From contig CACFAF010000003.1 in the NCBI GenBank assembly GCA_902564245.1, positions 29,290-93,289 of the forward strand: a DNA stretch of 64,000 bases, written 5' to 3'. Shown here one piece after another: positions 35,496 to 45,293 of this stretch. Source of the stretch: an uncultured Pelagibacteraceae bacterium (GTDB lineage Bacteria > Pseudomonadota > Alphaproteobacteria > Pelagibacterales > Pelagibacteraceae). How positions within the stretch are numbered: position 1 is the first letter of the stretch; each line of letters starts with the position of its first letter. Position numbers and translations under genes: made by a program. The notes under the pieces are model-generated. The model did not search any database. It was not told the origin of the DNA and worked only from the letters and a program-made list of their open reading frames with translations.

Positions 35496-36938
35496 ATGGA
35501 TACTAGAAGTAAAGAAATAGAAAAATTAAAAAAATATAAGTATGGATTTTCAACAGATATTGAAAATACAAGAGCTCCCAAAGGTTTAAATGAAGAGGTA
35601 ATTAGATTTATTTCCAAGATAAAAAAAGAACCACAATGGATGTTAGATTTTAGATTAAAAGCTTTCAAAAGATTTAAGCTATTAGAGGAACCTAATTGGC
35701 AAAAACCAAAATATCCTAAAATTGATTATCAAGATTTATATTATTATTCAGCTCCCAAAAGCATGAAGGATAAACCAAAGAGCCTTGATGAACTTGATCC
35801 TAAACTTTTGGAAACTTATAATAAACTTGGTATTCCATTACAGGAGCAAGCAAGATTAAATGGTATTGCAGTAGATGCGGTTTTTGATTCTGTATCTGTT
35901 GCTACAACATTTAAAGAAGAATTAACAAAACAAGGAATAGTTTTTTGTTCTATGTCTGAAGCTATTCAAAAACATCCAGATTTAGTTAAAAAATATCTTG
36001 GAACTGTTATACCAACCACAGATCACTTTTTTGCAACTCTTAATTCTGCTGTATTTACAGATGGGTCATTTGTTTATATTCCGGAGGGAGTTAAGTGCCC
36101 AATGGAACTTTCAACATATTTTAGAATAAATGCATCTGAAACAGGACAATTTGAAAGAACATTGATTATAGCTGATAAAGGAAGTTATGTGAGTTATTTA
36201 GAGGGCTGTACTGCACCCATGAGAGATGAAAATCAATTACATGCAGCTAATGTTGAACTAATAGCTCTTGATGATGCTGAGATAAAATATTCAACGGTAC
36301 AAAACTGGTATCCTGGCGATGAGAATGGTAAAGGAGGAATTTATAACTTTGTAACTAAAAGAGGTTTATGTAAAGGAAAGAATTCTAAAATTTCTTGGAC
36401 TCAAGTAGAAACCGGTTCAGCTATAACCTGGAAATATCCTAGTTGTATTTTAAAAGGTGATAATTCGATTGGTGAATTTTATTCAATAGCTATAACAAAC
36501 AATCATCAAAAAGCTGATACAGGAACAAAGATGATTCATTTAGGCAAAAACACAAAAAGTAAAATAATTTCAAAAGGGATTAGTGCTGGATATTCTGATA
36601 TGACATATAGAGGATTAGTTGATATCAATTCTAAGGCAAAAAATTCAAGCAATTATACTCAATGCGACTCTTTATTAATGGGAAACAAATGTGGAGCACA
36701 CACAGTTCCGTATATAAAAAATAAAAACTATGACTCAAGTATTGCTCACGAGGCTACAACTTCAAAAATAAGTGAAGAGCAATTGCATTATTGTCAACAA
36801 AGAGGGTTAAGTTCAGAAGAAGCAGTTGGCCTAATTGTTAATGGATTTTGTAAAGAGGTTCTTCAACAACTTCCAATGGAATTCGCTGTCGAAGCTCAAA
36901 AACTAGTAGGTATTAGTTTAGAAGGTAGTGTAGGTTAA
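35496..36938 (+). CDS. sufB: Fe-S cluster assembly scaffold SufB
   Basis: SufB is the main scaffold subunit of the SufBC2D complex on which clusters are built. The 480-residue protein carries the family signatures [37 protein letters not shown] and [20 protein letters not shown]. The C-terminal portion has [20 protein letters not shown]. Length matches the family. Its start is an ATG 3 bp after iscR. It is followed by sufC with a 1-bp stop/start overlap. Confidence 0.96.
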   Translation: MDTRSKEIEKLKKYKYGFSTDIENTRAPKGLNEEVIRFISKIKKEPQWMLDFRLKAFKRFKLLEEPNWQKPKYPKIDYQDLYYYSAPKSMKDKPKSLDELDPKLLETYNKLGIPLQEQARLNGIAVDAVFDSVSVATTFKEELTKQGIVFCSMSEAIQKHPDLVKKYLGTVIPTTDHFFATLNSAVFTDGSFVYIPEGVKCPMELSTYFRINASETGQFERTLIIADKGSYVSYLEGCTAPMRDENQLHAANVELIALDDAEIKYSTVQNWYPGDENGKGGIYNFVTKRGLCKGKNSKISWTQVETGSAITWKYPSCILKGDNSIGEFYSIAITNNHQKADTGTKMIHLGKNTKSKIISKGISAGYSDMTYRGLVDINSKAKNSSNYTQCDSLLMGNKCGAHTVPYIKNKNYDSSIAHEATTSKISEEQLHYCQQRGLSSEEAVGLIVNGFCKEVLQQLPMEFAVEAQKLVGISLEGSVG

Positions 36939-37672
36939 TGCTTAAGATAAATAACTTAAATGCAAATATTGAAAACAAATCTATTTTAAAAGGGTTTTCA
37001 TTAAGTATCAATCCCGGGGAAGTTCACGCTATTATGGGTCCGAATGGATCTGGCAAGAGCACATTATCTAATATTCTTTCTGGTAAAAAAGGTTATGACG
37101 TTTCAGGAGAAGTACTTTATGAAAATAAGAGTTTATTTGAACTTGAAACTGAAGAAAGAGCTCATAAAGGTATTTTTTTAGCATTTCAATACCCATTAGA
37201 AATTCCCGGTGTAAACACAAATATTTTTTTAAAAACTTCTTTAAATGCAATTAGGAAAGCTCGAGGTGAAAAAGAACTTGATGCTATTGAGTTTCTAAAA
37301 CTTGTAAAAAAGAAGGCCAAAGAGTTAAAATTTGATGAGGAAAAATTGAACAGACAATTAAATGTTGGTTTCTCGGGCGGTGAAAAAAAGAAAAATGAAA
37401 TATTACAGATGTCTATGCTAGCACCTAAGTTATCAATTTTAGATGAAACTGACTCTGGCTTAGATATAGATGCATTAAAAATTGTTGCTAATGGAGTAAA
37501 TACTTTAAGAAATAAAGACAACTCTTTTTTAATTATTACTCACTATCAAAGATTATTAGATTACATCAAGCCTGATTTTGTACATGTTTTAATGAATGGA
37601 AAAATAATTAAATCAGGTGGTCCTGAATTAGCATTAGAATTAGAGAAAAAAGGATACGAAAATTTTAATTAA
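36938..37672 (+). CDS. sufC: Fe-S cluster assembly ATPase SufC
   Basis: SufC is the ABC-type ATPase that drives conformational change of SufB-SufD. The 244-residue protein has Walker A MGPNGSGKSTLSN near residue 35, the Q-loop FQYP, the ABC signature GFSGGEKKKNEIL, and Walker B with LSILDETDSGLDIDAL. The H-loop THYQRLLDYI is typical of SufC. It uses the ATG overlapping the sufB TAA. Spacing to sufD is zero, so the operon is tightly coupled. Confidence 0.96.
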   Translation: MLKINNLNANIENKSILKGFSLSINPGEVHAIMGPNGSGKSTLSNILSGKKGYDVSGEVLYENKSLFELETEERAHKGIFLAFQYPLEIPGVNTNIFLKTSLNAIRKARGEKELDAIEFLKLVKKKAKELKFDEEKLNRQLNVGFSGGEKKKNEILQMSMLAPKLSILDETDSGLDIDALKIVANGVNTLRNKDNSFLIITHYQRLLDYIKPDFVHVLMNGKIIKSGGPELALELEKKGYENFN

Positions 37673-38920
37673 ATGAAAGAACAAATCCAAATAGATTTTG
37701 ACAAGATAATTGAAAATTCAGATTTTACTGAAAAAGATATTAAAATAAAAAGAGATTATCTAAAAAAATTTTTAGAAAATGGATTTCCAAATAGAAAGCT
37801 TGAAAATTGGAAATTTTCTGACTTAAGCCAAATTATAAATAAAAATATTGGAGAGCTAAGTTTTTATAACGATTATACATCGACCAATAAAGTAGATACT
37901 TCTCTTTTTGTTGATGGATTAGAACATAATAAGATTGTCTTTATAAATGGAAGAATAGAAAAAATTGATTTTGATCAAGAAGATAAAGAAAAAATACAAG
38001 TTAACGATCATTCTAAATTAAATAATAAATTAAATAATGATAATTCCTTGATTGATTTAAATAATGCATTTACTAATAAGTATTACAAAGTTTTGGTTAA
38101 AAAAGATTATTCATTAAAAAAACCACTAATAGTTTATCACACAACAAATAAAAAAATTAAATCCAAAAATATAAATTTAAAATTAGAATTTCAATTAGAA
38201 CAAAATAGCTCTCTAAAATTAGTTGATTTATTTAATGACGAATCTGAGAAAAATTTTATTAATATTAATTATAATTTTGATTTAAAAAAGAATGCTATTT
38301 TAAAAAATTATAAAATTGATAAAATTAGTAATAAAAATGTTAAATATTCTTTTAATAATATTGAGCAAGAAGAGAATAGTATTTCAGAATCATTTATTTT
38401 TTCATCAGGATCTAGTTTTTTAAAAAATGAGATTAATTGTAATTTAAATGGAAAATATTCATCTGCTTTTGTAAATGGTATTTTTTCATTAAACAACATT
38501 CAACAGCATGAAATTAGAACGACTATAAATCATTTAGTTGAAAATACAAAAAGTTATCAATTGATTAAAAGCGTTTTAGGAAAAGATTCCAAATCTATAT
38601 ATCAAGGTAAAATATTTGTTAGTCCAAAAGCTCAGAAAACTGATGGCTATCAATTAAGTAAAGCAATATTATTGGATGAAACCTCAGAATTTAATGCTAA
38701 ACCTGAATTGGAAATTTATGCAGACGATGTAAAATGTTCTCATGGATCATCGTCTGGAAGTCTTGATGAAAAATCAATATTCTATTTAATGTCTAGAGGG
38801 CTTAACTATAATCAATCCAAAGAACTTTTAATTAATGGATTTTTACTTGATGTAGTAGAAAAAATTACAGACCCTGAAATAAAAAATTTAATTAAGAATA
38901 TGATCCGTTTAAAAGAATGA
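37673..38920 (+). CDS. sufD: Fe-S cluster assembly protein SufD
   Basis: SufD is the SufB paralogue that pairs with it in the scaffold complex. The 415-residue protein begins with GFPNRKLENWKFSDL, the entry motif of SufD. A less conserved middle (about residues 60-250) follows. The C-terminal core contains SIYQGKIFVSPKAQKTDGY, PELEIYADDVKCSHGSSSG and FYLMSRGLNYNQSKELLI. The cysteine and histidine of KCSHG are conserved in the family. The gene abuts sufC and overlaps sufS by 4 bp. Confidence 0.93.
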   Translation: MKEQIQIDFDKIIENSDFTEKDIKIKRDYLKKFLENGFPNRKLENWKFSDLSQIINKNIGELSFYNDYTSTNKVDTSLFVDGLEHNKIVFINGRIEKIDFDQEDKEKIQVNDHSKLNNKLNNDNSLIDLNNAFTNKYYKVLVKKDYSLKKPLIVYHTTNKKIKSKNINLKLEFQLEQNSSLKLVDLFNDESEKNFININYNFDLKKNAILKNYKIDKISNKNVKYSFNNIEQEENSISESFIFSSGSSFLKNEINCNLNGKYSSAFVNGIFSLNNIQQHEIRTTINHLVENTKSYQLIKSVLGKDSKSIYQGKIFVSPKAQKTDGYQLSKAILLDETSEFNAKPELEIYADDVKCSHGSSSGSLDEKSIFYLMSRGLNYNQSKELLINGFLLDVVEKITDPEIKNLIKNMIRLKE

Positions 38921-40137
38921 ATATAAATACAATAAAAAAAGAATTTCCTATTTTTGATCAAAAAATTCATAATAATGATTTGGTTTATTTGGATAGTGCA
39001 AATTCATCTCAAAAGCCAAAAGTAGTTGTTGATAGAATTAATGAGTTTTATACAAAGCAATTTTCTAATGTAGGTAGAAGTGTTCACTATTTAGCAGTTG
39101 CAGCAACAAATTTGTATGAAAATACCAGATCTTCAGTTCAAAAATATATTAATGCGAAAGATAAAAATGAGATTGTTTTTACCAAGGGTGCAACAGAAGC
39201 TCTAAATTTAGTAGCAAATACATTAGGTCAAAAATATTTAGAAGAAGGCGATGAAATATTATTAACTGAATTAGAGCATCACTCTAATTATGTACCATGG
39301 CATTATTTAAGAAAATCTAAGAATATTAAAATTAATTTTGCTGAAATTAATGATGATGGTGAAGTGCCAATAGAAAATATTGAAAAAAAAATAACTCCAA
39401 AAACAAAGGTTATATCCATTAACCACTTATCAAATGTTACAGGTGCTATTTTACCAATTAAAGAAATTACTGAACTAGCTCATTCCAAAGGAATTATTGT
39501 TGTAGTTGATGGTTGTCAAGGAGCTCCTCATTTAAAAATAGATGTACAAGACCTTGACTGTGATTTTTATGCAATCTCATGTCATAAAATGTATGGGCCA
39601 ACAGGATTAGGAATTTTGTATGGTAAAAAAAAATGGCTAGAAGAATTACCACCATACCAAGGCGGTGGTGGTATGATTAAAGAAGTAAAGAAAGATAGTA
39701 TTACTTATGGAGATTTGCCAAATAAATATGAAGCTGGTACAATGGCTACAGCACAAGTTATAGCATTTGATCAATCTATTAAATTTTTAGAAAGTATTGG
39801 TATTGAAAATATAATTAATCACGAAAAAGATTTAATTCAGTATGGTCAAGAGATTTTAAGAAAAAATAATTCTGTAAAATTGATTGGTAACCCAAAAAAT
39901 AAAGGTGGTGTTTTGTCATTTATAATTGAAGGTATACACCCACATGATATAGCAACTATTTTAGATGAAGATGGTGTAGCGATAAGGGCAGGTCATCATT
40001 GTTGTCAAATATTACATGATAAACTTAAAATACCAGCAAGTGCAAGGGCTTCAATTGGAGTATATAATACAAAAGAAGATTTTGACCAATTAAATGAGTC
40101 AATAAATAAATGTAAAAAAATTTTTGATTTAAAATGA
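38917..40137 (+). CDS. sufS: Cysteine desulfurase SufS
   Basis: SufS takes sulfur from cysteine through a PLP-dependent reaction and passes a persulfide to SufU. The 406-residue group II enzyme starts with IKKEFPIFDQKIHNNDLVYLD. It has TKGATEALNLVANTLG, the PLP lysine in SCHKMYGPTGLGI, and the active-site loop RAGHHCCQIL, where one cysteine carries the persulfide. The partner is the adjacent SufU-type protein rather than SufE, which is absent from this operon. It overlaps both neighbours by 4 bp. Confidence 0.95.
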   Translation: MNINTIKKEFPIFDQKIHNNDLVYLDSANSSQKPKVVVDRINEFYTKQFSNVGRSVHYLAVAATNLYENTRSSVQKYINAKDKNEIVFTKGATEALNLVANTLGQKYLEEGDEILLTELEHHSNYVPWHYLRKSKNIKINFAEINDDGEVPIENIEKKITPKTKVISINHLSNVTGAILPIKEITELAHSKGIIVVVDGCQGAPHLKIDVQDLDCDFYAISCHKMYGPTGLGILYGKKKWLEELPPYQGGGGMIKEVKKDSITYGDLPNKYEAGTMATAQVIAFDQSIKFLESIGIENIINHEKDLIQYGQEILRKNNSVKLIGNPKNKGGVLSFIIEGIHPHDIATILDEDGVAIRAGHHCCQILHDKLKIPASARASIGVYNTKEDFDQLNESINKCKKIFDLK

Positions 40138-40598
40138 ACTTAAAAGAGCTATATCAAGAAATAATTTTAGAACATGGAAAAAACCCTAGAAACTTAAGGA
40201 AGACTGAAAATTTTAACAAAGATGCAAAAGGTAATAATCCTTTATGTGGTGATAACGTTCATATCTATTTAAAACTAAATGAAAATAAAAAAATTGAGGA
40301 TATTTCTTTTGAAGGTAGTGGTTGTGCAATTTCTATGGCTTCAGCTTCGATTATGACAGACTTAGTGAAAGGAAAAGAAGAACATGAAGTTAAAGAAATA
40401 ATTGAAGATTTTTTAGGAATGATAAAAGAAAACCCACAACTTAAATCTAAAAATTTAAAAGAAGATGATAAAACTAAGTTGATGTGTTTATCAGGTGTAA
40501 AACAATACCCAATGAGAGTTAAATGTGCAACATTATCATGGCATACACTTGTTTCAGCTATAGATAATAAAGGAATAGAAGTAAATACAGAAAATTGA
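40134..40598 (+). CDS. sufU: SufU-type sulfur-transfer/scaffold protein
   Basis: SufU receives sulfur from SufS. The 154-residue protein has ligands cysteine 38 and aspartate 40 (LCGDN), cysteine 64 (GSGCAIS) and cysteine 131 (KCATLSWHT). The long stretch between the second and third cysteines is the insertion that separates SufU from IscU. It presumably binds zinc at the ligand site, as known SufU proteins do. It lies between sufS and sufT, separated from sufT by 4 bp. Confidence 0.92.
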   Translation: MNLKELYQEIILEHGKNPRNLRKTENFNKDAKGNNPLCGDNVHIYLKLNENKKIEDISFEGSGCAISMASASIMTDLVKGKEEHEVKEIIEDFLGMIKENPQLKSKNLKEDDKTKLMCLSGVKQYPMRVKCATLSWHTLVSAIDNKGIEVNTEN

Positions 40599-40602
40599 TT
40601 AT

Positions 40603-40899
40603 ATGGAAGTTAAAGATAAAATAATTGCAGAAATTAAAAAGATTTATGATCCCGAATTACCGGTAAATATCTATGAACTTGGTTTGATTTATGATATTCA
40701 GGTAGATAAAAAAAAAGCAAAGATAAAAATGACATTAACTACACCAAACTGTCCAGTTGCCGAAAGTTTGCCAAAAGAAGTTAAAGATGGAGCTATGCAA
40801 GTTGAGGAAATTGAAGAGGTTGATCTTGAGTTAGTATGGGATCCCCCTTGGACAAAAGATATGATGTCAGAATCTGCAAAATTGGAGTTAAATTTATAA
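40603..40899 (+). CDS. sufT: SufT/MIP18-family (DUF59) Fe-S assembly factor
   Basis: This is a 98-residue DUF59 protein of the MIP18/SufT group, which helps mature iron-sulfur proteins. It has the acidic entry IYDPELPVNIYELGLIYDIQ, the conserved cysteine in TTPNCPVAESLPKE, and the C-terminal LVWDPPWTKDMMSE. All are characteristic. It follows sufU and shares its last base with the sufA start. Some relatives assemble phenylacetyl-CoA oxygenase clusters (PaaD), but the suf context supports SufT. Confidence 0.9.
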   Translation: MEVKDKIIAEIKKIYDPELPVNIYELGLIYDIQVDKKKAKIKMTLTTPNCPVAESLPKEVKDGAMQVEEIEEVDLELVWDPPWTKDMMSESAKLELNL

Positions 40900-41231
40900 T
40901 GAGTTCTATAATCAAATTAAGTGATAACGCTGCACTAAGAATTAAAGAAATAATGTCTAGTGCTGAAAAAGACTCTATAGGTGTAAGAGTTTCAGTTAAA
41001 TCTGGTGGTTGTGCGGGAATGTCTTATGTAATGGAGTATTCCAAACAGGTTAATCCAAATGACGAAGTAATAGAAGATAAAGGTGTAAAAGTTTTTATAG
41101 ACTCAGCCGCTGTAATGTATCTGTTAGGAACTGAGATGGACTATAAAAAAGAGGATTTTTCCTCTAATTTTGTCTTTAATAATCCTAATGAAACTGAGCG
41201 TTGTGGGTGTGGAGAGTCATTTAAAGTATAA
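40899..41231 (+). CDS. sufA: A-type Fe-S carrier protein (SufA/ErpA family)
   Basis: This is the A-type carrier that receives clusters and passes them to apo-enzymes. From the ATG at 40899 it has 110 residues (MSSIIKLSDNAALRIKEIM), the normal size. The frame is open back to 40836, but that start would lie inside sufT and add 21 odd residues. The three ligand cysteines are in SGGCAGMSY and RCGCGESF. It closes the suf operon. SufA and ErpA cannot be told apart from sequence alone, and the operon favours SufA. Confidence 0.92.
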   Translation: MSSIIKLSDNAALRIKEIMSSAEKDSIGVRVSVKSGGCAGMSYVMEYSKQVNPNDEVIEDKGVKVFIDSAAVMYLLGTEMDYKKEDFSSNFVFNNPNETERCGCGESFKV

Positions 41232-41264
41232 TACTACTAGTATCCTAAAAGTTGCATATCAGTA

Positions 41265-41293
41265 TTGCATTAAATGCATATCTAATGTATAAA
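41265..41293 (+). promoter_or_regulatory. Candidate promoter upstream of a 56-residue gene
   Basis: TTGCAT (41265-41270) is followed after 17 bp by TATAAA (41288-41293). The ATG of the small gene downstream lies at 41300, where the transcript would be expected to begin. If right, the mRNA would be leaderless. The hexamers match consensus only moderately, so this remains a suggestion. Confidence 0.35.
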
Positions 41294-41299
41294 ATTCAT

Positions 41300-41470
41300 A
41301 TGAATAAATTTGAGTTTAAAAATCTTGTTAAAAACTTAAAAAATTCTTTAAAAGAAAAAACTTTTTTTAAAGATTTACGTAAGGAAGTTGAAACTGGTGC
41401 AAACGGTACTCAGGATTACGTTGTTAAAAAAGGTGTTAACAAAGATACAGTTGCTTCAACAAGACAGTAA
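41300..41470 (+). CDS. Small hypothetical protein between suf and glnA
   Basis: I do not recognise this gene. From the ATG at 41300 it encodes 56 residues. The first half is basic and helical (FEFKNLVKNLKNSLKEKTF), and the second half reads KEVETGANGTQDYVVKKGVN. There is no signal peptide, cysteine or membrane segment. An ATG at 41252 gives a 72-residue version, but those codons overlap the candidate promoter. The stop at 41468-41470 abuts the convergent glnA stop. It could be a small cytosolic protein, or the frame may not be expressed. Confidence 0.45.
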   Translation: MNKFEFKNLVKNLKNSLKEKTFFKDLRKEVETGANGTQDYVVKKGVNKDTVASTRQ

Positions 41471-42877
41471 TTAACTACTGTAATACATTTCAAACTCTAC
41501 AGGATGAGGTGCATGTTCAAACTTATGAATTTCTTCAAATTTAAGAGCAATATATGCATCTATCTGATCATCAGTAAATACATCACCTTGAGTTAAAAAT
41601 TCTCTGTCTTTATCCAAACTTTCCATTGCTTCTCTCAATGATCCACAAACCGTAGGTATAGATTTAACTTCTTCAGGTGGTAAATCATATAAGTCTTTAT
41701 CAAATGACTCACCTGGATGAATTTTATTTTTGATACCATCTAAACCCGCCATCAACATAGCAGCAAATGTTAGATAAGGATTTCCAGCTGCATCTGGAAA
41801 TCTAATCTCACATCTTGCACCTTTTTTACTCAAAGTAATAGGGATACGACATGATGCAGATCTATTTCGTGCAGAATAAGCAAGAAGAACAGGAGCTTCA
41901 AAACCAGGTATTAATCTTTTGTAACTATTTGTTGTTGAATTTGCAAAAGCATTAATTGCTTTAGCATGTTTTAAAATCCCACCGATGTAATGTAACGCTG
42001 TTTCAGATAAACCGGCATAAGCCTCACCAGAAAATACTGGGGTATCACCTTTCCAAATAGATTGATGAATATGCATACCTGAACCGTTATCGCCCGCAAC
42101 TGGTTTTGGCATGAAGGTTGCTGTTTTACCAAAAGAGTGTGTAACCATTTGCACCACATATTTATATAGTTGTACATTGTCAGCTTGATTTACTAATGTA
42201 CCAAAGTACATACCAAGTTCATGCTGACTTGGAGCTACTTCGTGGTGATGCTTTTCAACTTTAATTCCAACTTCTTTTAAATTTTTAAGATATTCACCTC
42301 TCATATCTTGTTCACTATCAACTGGAGGAACAGGAAAATAACCACCTTTAATTGGAGGTCTGTGACCCATGTTACCATTATCATATTCTTTTCCTGAATT
42401 ATATGGACCTTCTTTGCTATCAATTGCAAATCCACATTCATTCATATCATTTTTAATTCTTACATCATCAAAAACAAAAAATTCCGGCTCTGGTCCGAAA
42501 AACGCTTTATCCCCAACTCCTGATGATTTTAAATATTCTTCAGCTTTTTTTGCTACACCTCTTGGGTCTCTTTCGTAAGGAGTTTTCTTTACTGCATCTA
42601 AAATATCACAAAATAAAACTGCAGTATTATGTGATGTAAAAGGATCTAAAAAAAATCTTGAAGTGTCTGGTTTTAGGATCATGTCTGATTCATTAATAGC
42701 CTTCCAACCTGCGATTGATGAACCATCAAAAAATACACCATCGTTTAACATGTTTTCATCAACAACAGTTGAATCCATAGTTAAATGTTGTAATTTTCCT
42801 CTAGGATCTGTAAATCTAAGATCAACAAACTCAGCTTCTTTATCTTTAATAAATTTTAGCACATCATTTGCACTCAT
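41471..42877 (-). CDS. glnA: Glutamine synthetase, type I
   Basis: GlnA assimilates ammonium into glutamine. The 468-residue protein has [18 protein letters not shown], the ATP/glutamate region [12 protein letters not shown] and [12 protein letters not shown]. The adenylylation loop is [10 protein letters not shown], with tyrosine 397 aligned to the E. coli modified residue. That makes control by a GlnE-type adenylyltransferase possible. An AGGAG precedes the ATG by 5 bp, and a TTGATA-18-TAATAT promoter lies about 95 bp upstream. I saw no sigma-54 -24/-12 box or NtrC-like dyad in the gap. Confidence 0.96.
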   Translation of the reverse strand: MSANDVLKFIKDKEAEFVDLRFTDPRGKLQHLTMDSTVVDENMLNDGVFFDGSSIAGWKAINESDMILKPDTSRFFLDPFTSHNTAVLFCDILDAVKKTPYERDPRGVAKKAEEYLKSSGVGDKAFFGPEPEFFVFDDVRIKNDMNECGFAIDSKEGPYNSGKEYDNGNMGHRPPIKGGYFPVPPVDSEQDMRGEYLKNLKEVGIKVEKHHHEVAPSQHELGMYFGTLVNQADNVQLYKYVVQMVTHSFGKTATFMPKPVAGDNGSGMHIHQSIWKGDTPVFSGEAYAGLSETALHYIGGILKHAKAINAFANSTTNSYKRLIPGFEAPVLLAYSARNRSASCRIPITLSKKGARCEIRFPDAAGNPYLTFAAMLMAGLDGIKNKIHPGESFDKDLYDLPPEEVKSIPTVCGSLREAMESLDKDREFLTQGDVFTDDQIDAYIALKFEEIHKFEHAPHPVEFEMYYSS

Positions 42878-42971
42878 TATTACTCCTAATTAAATTTGCG
42901 ATAGTATTATCAAAAAACTATTGATAAATATTCCTTATTTAATAAATATCACCTATGCAATTTTCACATAT

Positions 42972-43001
42972 ATATTAAGCTGATGAAATGTAATTTATCA
43001 A
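42972..43001 (-). promoter_or_regulatory. Sigma-70-type promoter of glnA
   Basis: On the minus strand TTGATA (43001-42996) and TAATAT (42977-42972) are separated by 18 bp, each one or two mismatches from consensus. They lie in the 142-bp glnA/ybaK divergent gap, with a leader of roughly 85-90 bases. No riboswitch or terminator-like structure was seen in the leader. Confidence 0.55.
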
Positions 43002-43019
43002 TCAATTGTTAGTTGAATT

Positions 43020-43499
43020 ATGAGTTTATTAAATAAAGAGTCAGTAATAAGAGTTGAAAAAGCTCTTAAAAAATATGATCCATCCTATGAAGTATTAATT
43101 CTAGAATCTTCCGCCAAAACTGCAAGTGATGCCGCTAATACTTTGAAATGTGAAGTTGGTGCAATTGTAAAAAGTTTATTATTTAAAGCTGAAAATTCAT
43201 TTGTTTTATGTTTAGTAGCAGGGGATAAACGTTGTTCTTTAAACAAGTTAAAAAATATACTTAATAAAAAAGATGTTTCTATGGCTTCTCCTGAAGATGT
43301 AAAAATTCATACTGGGTATACAATTGGTGGAGTATCACCTATAGGACATTTAAATAATTCAAAAATTTTAATCGATGACTCTTTAGAAAGATTTAATACA
43401 ATTTATGCTGCAGCGGGTCATCCAAACTGTGTTTTTAAGATTAATTTTTTAAATCTTAAAAAAATTACTGAAGGTGAATCGAAAGATATTATTGAATGA
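43020..43499 (+). CDS. ybaK: YbaK/EbsC-family aminoacyl-tRNA deacylase
   Basis: This is a 159-residue member of the YbaK/ProX superfamily, which hydrolyses mischarged aminoacyl-tRNAs such as Cys- or Ala-tRNA-Pro. Visible signatures are EVGAIVKSLLFKA (with the catalytic lysine), GDKRCSLNKLK, GYTIGGVSPIGH and the C-terminal IYAAAGHPNCVFKI. The GGVSP motif places it in the YbaK-like branch. Substrate cannot be read from sequence. The start is divergent to glnA, and its end overlaps the EamA gene by 4 bp. Confidence 0.85.
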   Translation: MSLLNKESVIRVEKALKKYDPSYEVLILESSAKTASDAANTLKCEVGAIVKSLLFKAENSFVLCLVAGDKRCSLNKLKNILNKKDVSMASPEDVKIHTGYTIGGVSPIGHLNNSKILIDDSLERFNTIYAAAGHPNCVFKINFLNLKKITEGESKDIIE

Positions 43500-44383
43500 G
43501 ACAGCCAAAATTAATTGATTATATTTTATTAATAGTTCTATCATTGGTCTGGGCTTCAGCCTTTTTTAATATAAAAGTTGCAACTTATTCTTTTGGACCA
43601 GTCACAATAGCATTTTTAAGAGTTTTTTTTGGATCAATCCCAGTCTTACTATTATGTTTTTATAAAAAAATAAAAATAGAGGCTTTTTCAAAAGATTGGT
43701 ATTGGTTTGCTTTGATAGGCTTTATAAATCTAGTCATACCTTTTTTTTTAATTGCCTATGGCGTAAAATCAGTACAAAGTAATTTAGCTGCAATTTTGAT
43801 GGCTACTACACCATTAAGCTCAACAATTCTAGGTCATTTTTATACTAAGAATGAAAAATTTAATTTTGTTAAAACTTTAGGAGTATTAATTGGTTTCGCA
43901 GGTATAGTTTATTTATTTTCTGATAATATTTTGATAAATGAAAATAACTTTAAATCTGCATTATTAATTTTACTTGGATCTACTTGTTATGTAATTGGAG
44001 GAGTTTTAACACTTAAAATTAGTAAAAAGAAAAACGAAAATGTAACTGGATCAATATTAATTTGGGCAATTATTATTTTAATACCTTTAGTTAGTTATTT
44101 TGAAAAACCTTGGACATTAAACCCAAGTATACAGTCTACCATATCTGTAATTTATTTGGGTATGTTTGCTACTGGCATTGCCTGGTTACTTAGATTTAGA
44201 ATATTGAAAAATAATGGTTTAATTTTTCAGTCACAAGTAGCTTATTTAATACCAATTTTTGGAATTATTTTAAGTTATATTTTTTTAGGAGAATTAATAA
44301 CTTACAAAGTTTTAATTTCATTGACATTAGTAGTTATAGGTATTTATTTTGTTAATAAATCAAATAATATTAAGATTATTTAA
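43496..44383 (+). CDS. EamA/DMT-family transporter
   Basis: This is a 295-residue inner-membrane protein with about ten helices and two EamA repeats, typical of the drug/metabolite transporter superfamily. The first repeat begins LIVLSLVWASAFFNIKVATY. The second half runs through LLILLGSTCYVIGGVLTL to ISLTLVVIGIYFVNKS. The pattern TTPLSSTILGHFY matches family helix four. Substrates of such exporters range from amino acids to metabolites and cannot be inferred. It is coupled to ybaK by a 4-bp overlap. Confidence 0.85.
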   Translation: MRQPKLIDYILLIVLSLVWASAFFNIKVATYSFGPVTIAFLRVFFGSIPVLLLCFYKKIKIEAFSKDWYWFALIGFINLVIPFFLIAYGVKSVQSNLAAILMATTPLSSTILGHFYTKNEKFNFVKTLGVLIGFAGIVYLFSDNILINENNFKSALLILLGSTCYVIGGVLTLKISKKKNENVTGSILIWAIIILIPLVSYFEKPWTLNPSIQSTISVIYLGMFATGIAWLLRFRILKNNGLIFQSQVAYLIPIFGIILSYIFLGELITYKVLISLTLVVIGIYFVNKSNNIKII

Positions 44384-45293
44384 ATTTAGAAATTTCTTTT
44401 AAATGTGAAGCATTTGTTTCACAGCAACCACCCAAGATAGTTGCACCTTCATTTATAATCTTTTTTGTAAATTTGGCAAAAACTTCTCCTGTTACATCTT
44501 TTCTTGTACCTAAAACAATATTTGGATTTTTACCAATTTCATTGTATTTAGATGTATTAAATTTATGAACTGGTAACGGTTCTTTTACTCCCCATAAATT
44601 TGCTTTAAATCCAAAAGGTAAATCTAATTTTTTTAATTCTTTTGAAGATTCTTCTATTATTTCTAAGGAAACACAGGCCAAAACAATTCCAAGCCAATTT
44701 TCATTTTTTAAATTAGTTACAACTTCGGTTATATTCTCTTTTGAAGGCAATCTTCCATCTTTTTTAATATGTATTCCTACTAAGACAGGTTTTTTGAATT
44801 GTTTAATAGCTTCTTGTGCTAATCTTATCTCTCTACTACTTGATATTACATCTAAATAAAAAAAATCAACAAAAGGATTAATTATATTAGCTTGATCAAA
44901 AAAATCTTTTTTTATTAAATCCTCCTTTCTATCATCAATTTCATAAGTATTATTTTGTGCAGGTAAACAGCCTGCAATTAAAATGTTTTTTTTTGAAATT
45001 TCTTTAGCCTTTAGTGCAAGTTCACCTGCTTTTTGATTTGAATATTTAAATAAATCAATAACATTATTTTGCTCCATTCTTACTTTTCTAGTAGTAAAAG
45101 TATTTGTTAAAATGACATCTGAACCAGCATTTATAAAAGATAAGTGAGTATCAATTACTAATTTGTGATTTTTTTTTTCTATTAAACTACTAGCAGACCA
45201 AAGTGTACCTTTTGGGACAAGACCTCTTGCAAGCAATTCTTGGCCCATACCTCCATCTAGGATCCGAATTTTCTTAAAGTAGTTTCTTTCCAT
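44376..45293 (-). CDS. Homocysteine S-methyltransferase family protein
   Basis: This is a 305-residue zinc-dependent methyltransferase of the BHMT/MmuM/MetH-N family. It has ILDGGMGQELLARG at the N-terminus, the ITNTFTTRK-like strand ILTNTF, and the zinc ligands expected in LACVSLE and the C-terminal GGCCETNASHLKEI. The methyl donor could be S-methylmethionine or betaine. SAR11 cells are known to use reduced sulfur and betaine compounds. It overlaps by 20 bp an upstream iron oxygenase gene on the same strand, so the two are coupled. The pairing is unusual, and the real substrate is unknown. Confidence 0.82.
   Translation of the reverse strand: MERNYFKKIRILDGGMGQELLARGLVPKGTLWSASSLIEKKNHKLVIDTHLSFINAGSDVILTNTFTTRKVRMEQNNVIDLFKYSNQKAGELALKAKEISKKNILIAGCLPAQNNTYEIDDRKEDLIKKDFFDQANIINPFVDFFYLDVISSSREIRLAQEAIKQFKKPVLVGIHIKKDGRLPSKENITEVVTNLKNENWLGIVLACVSLEIIEESSKELKKLDLPFGFKANLWGVKEPLPVHKFNTSKYNEIGKNPNIVLGTRKDVTGEVFAKFTKKIINEGATILGGCCETNASHLKEISKFK

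Noticed and set aside
40836..40898. Longer start for the A-type carrier gene
   Set aside because: It lies inside sufT and adds residues absent from the family; the ATG at 40899 fits.
41464..41481. Short inverted repeat ACAGTA/TACTGT at the orphan-gene/glnA ends as a terminator
   Set aside because: The arms are only 6 bp, AT-rich and include both stop codons; too weak to call.
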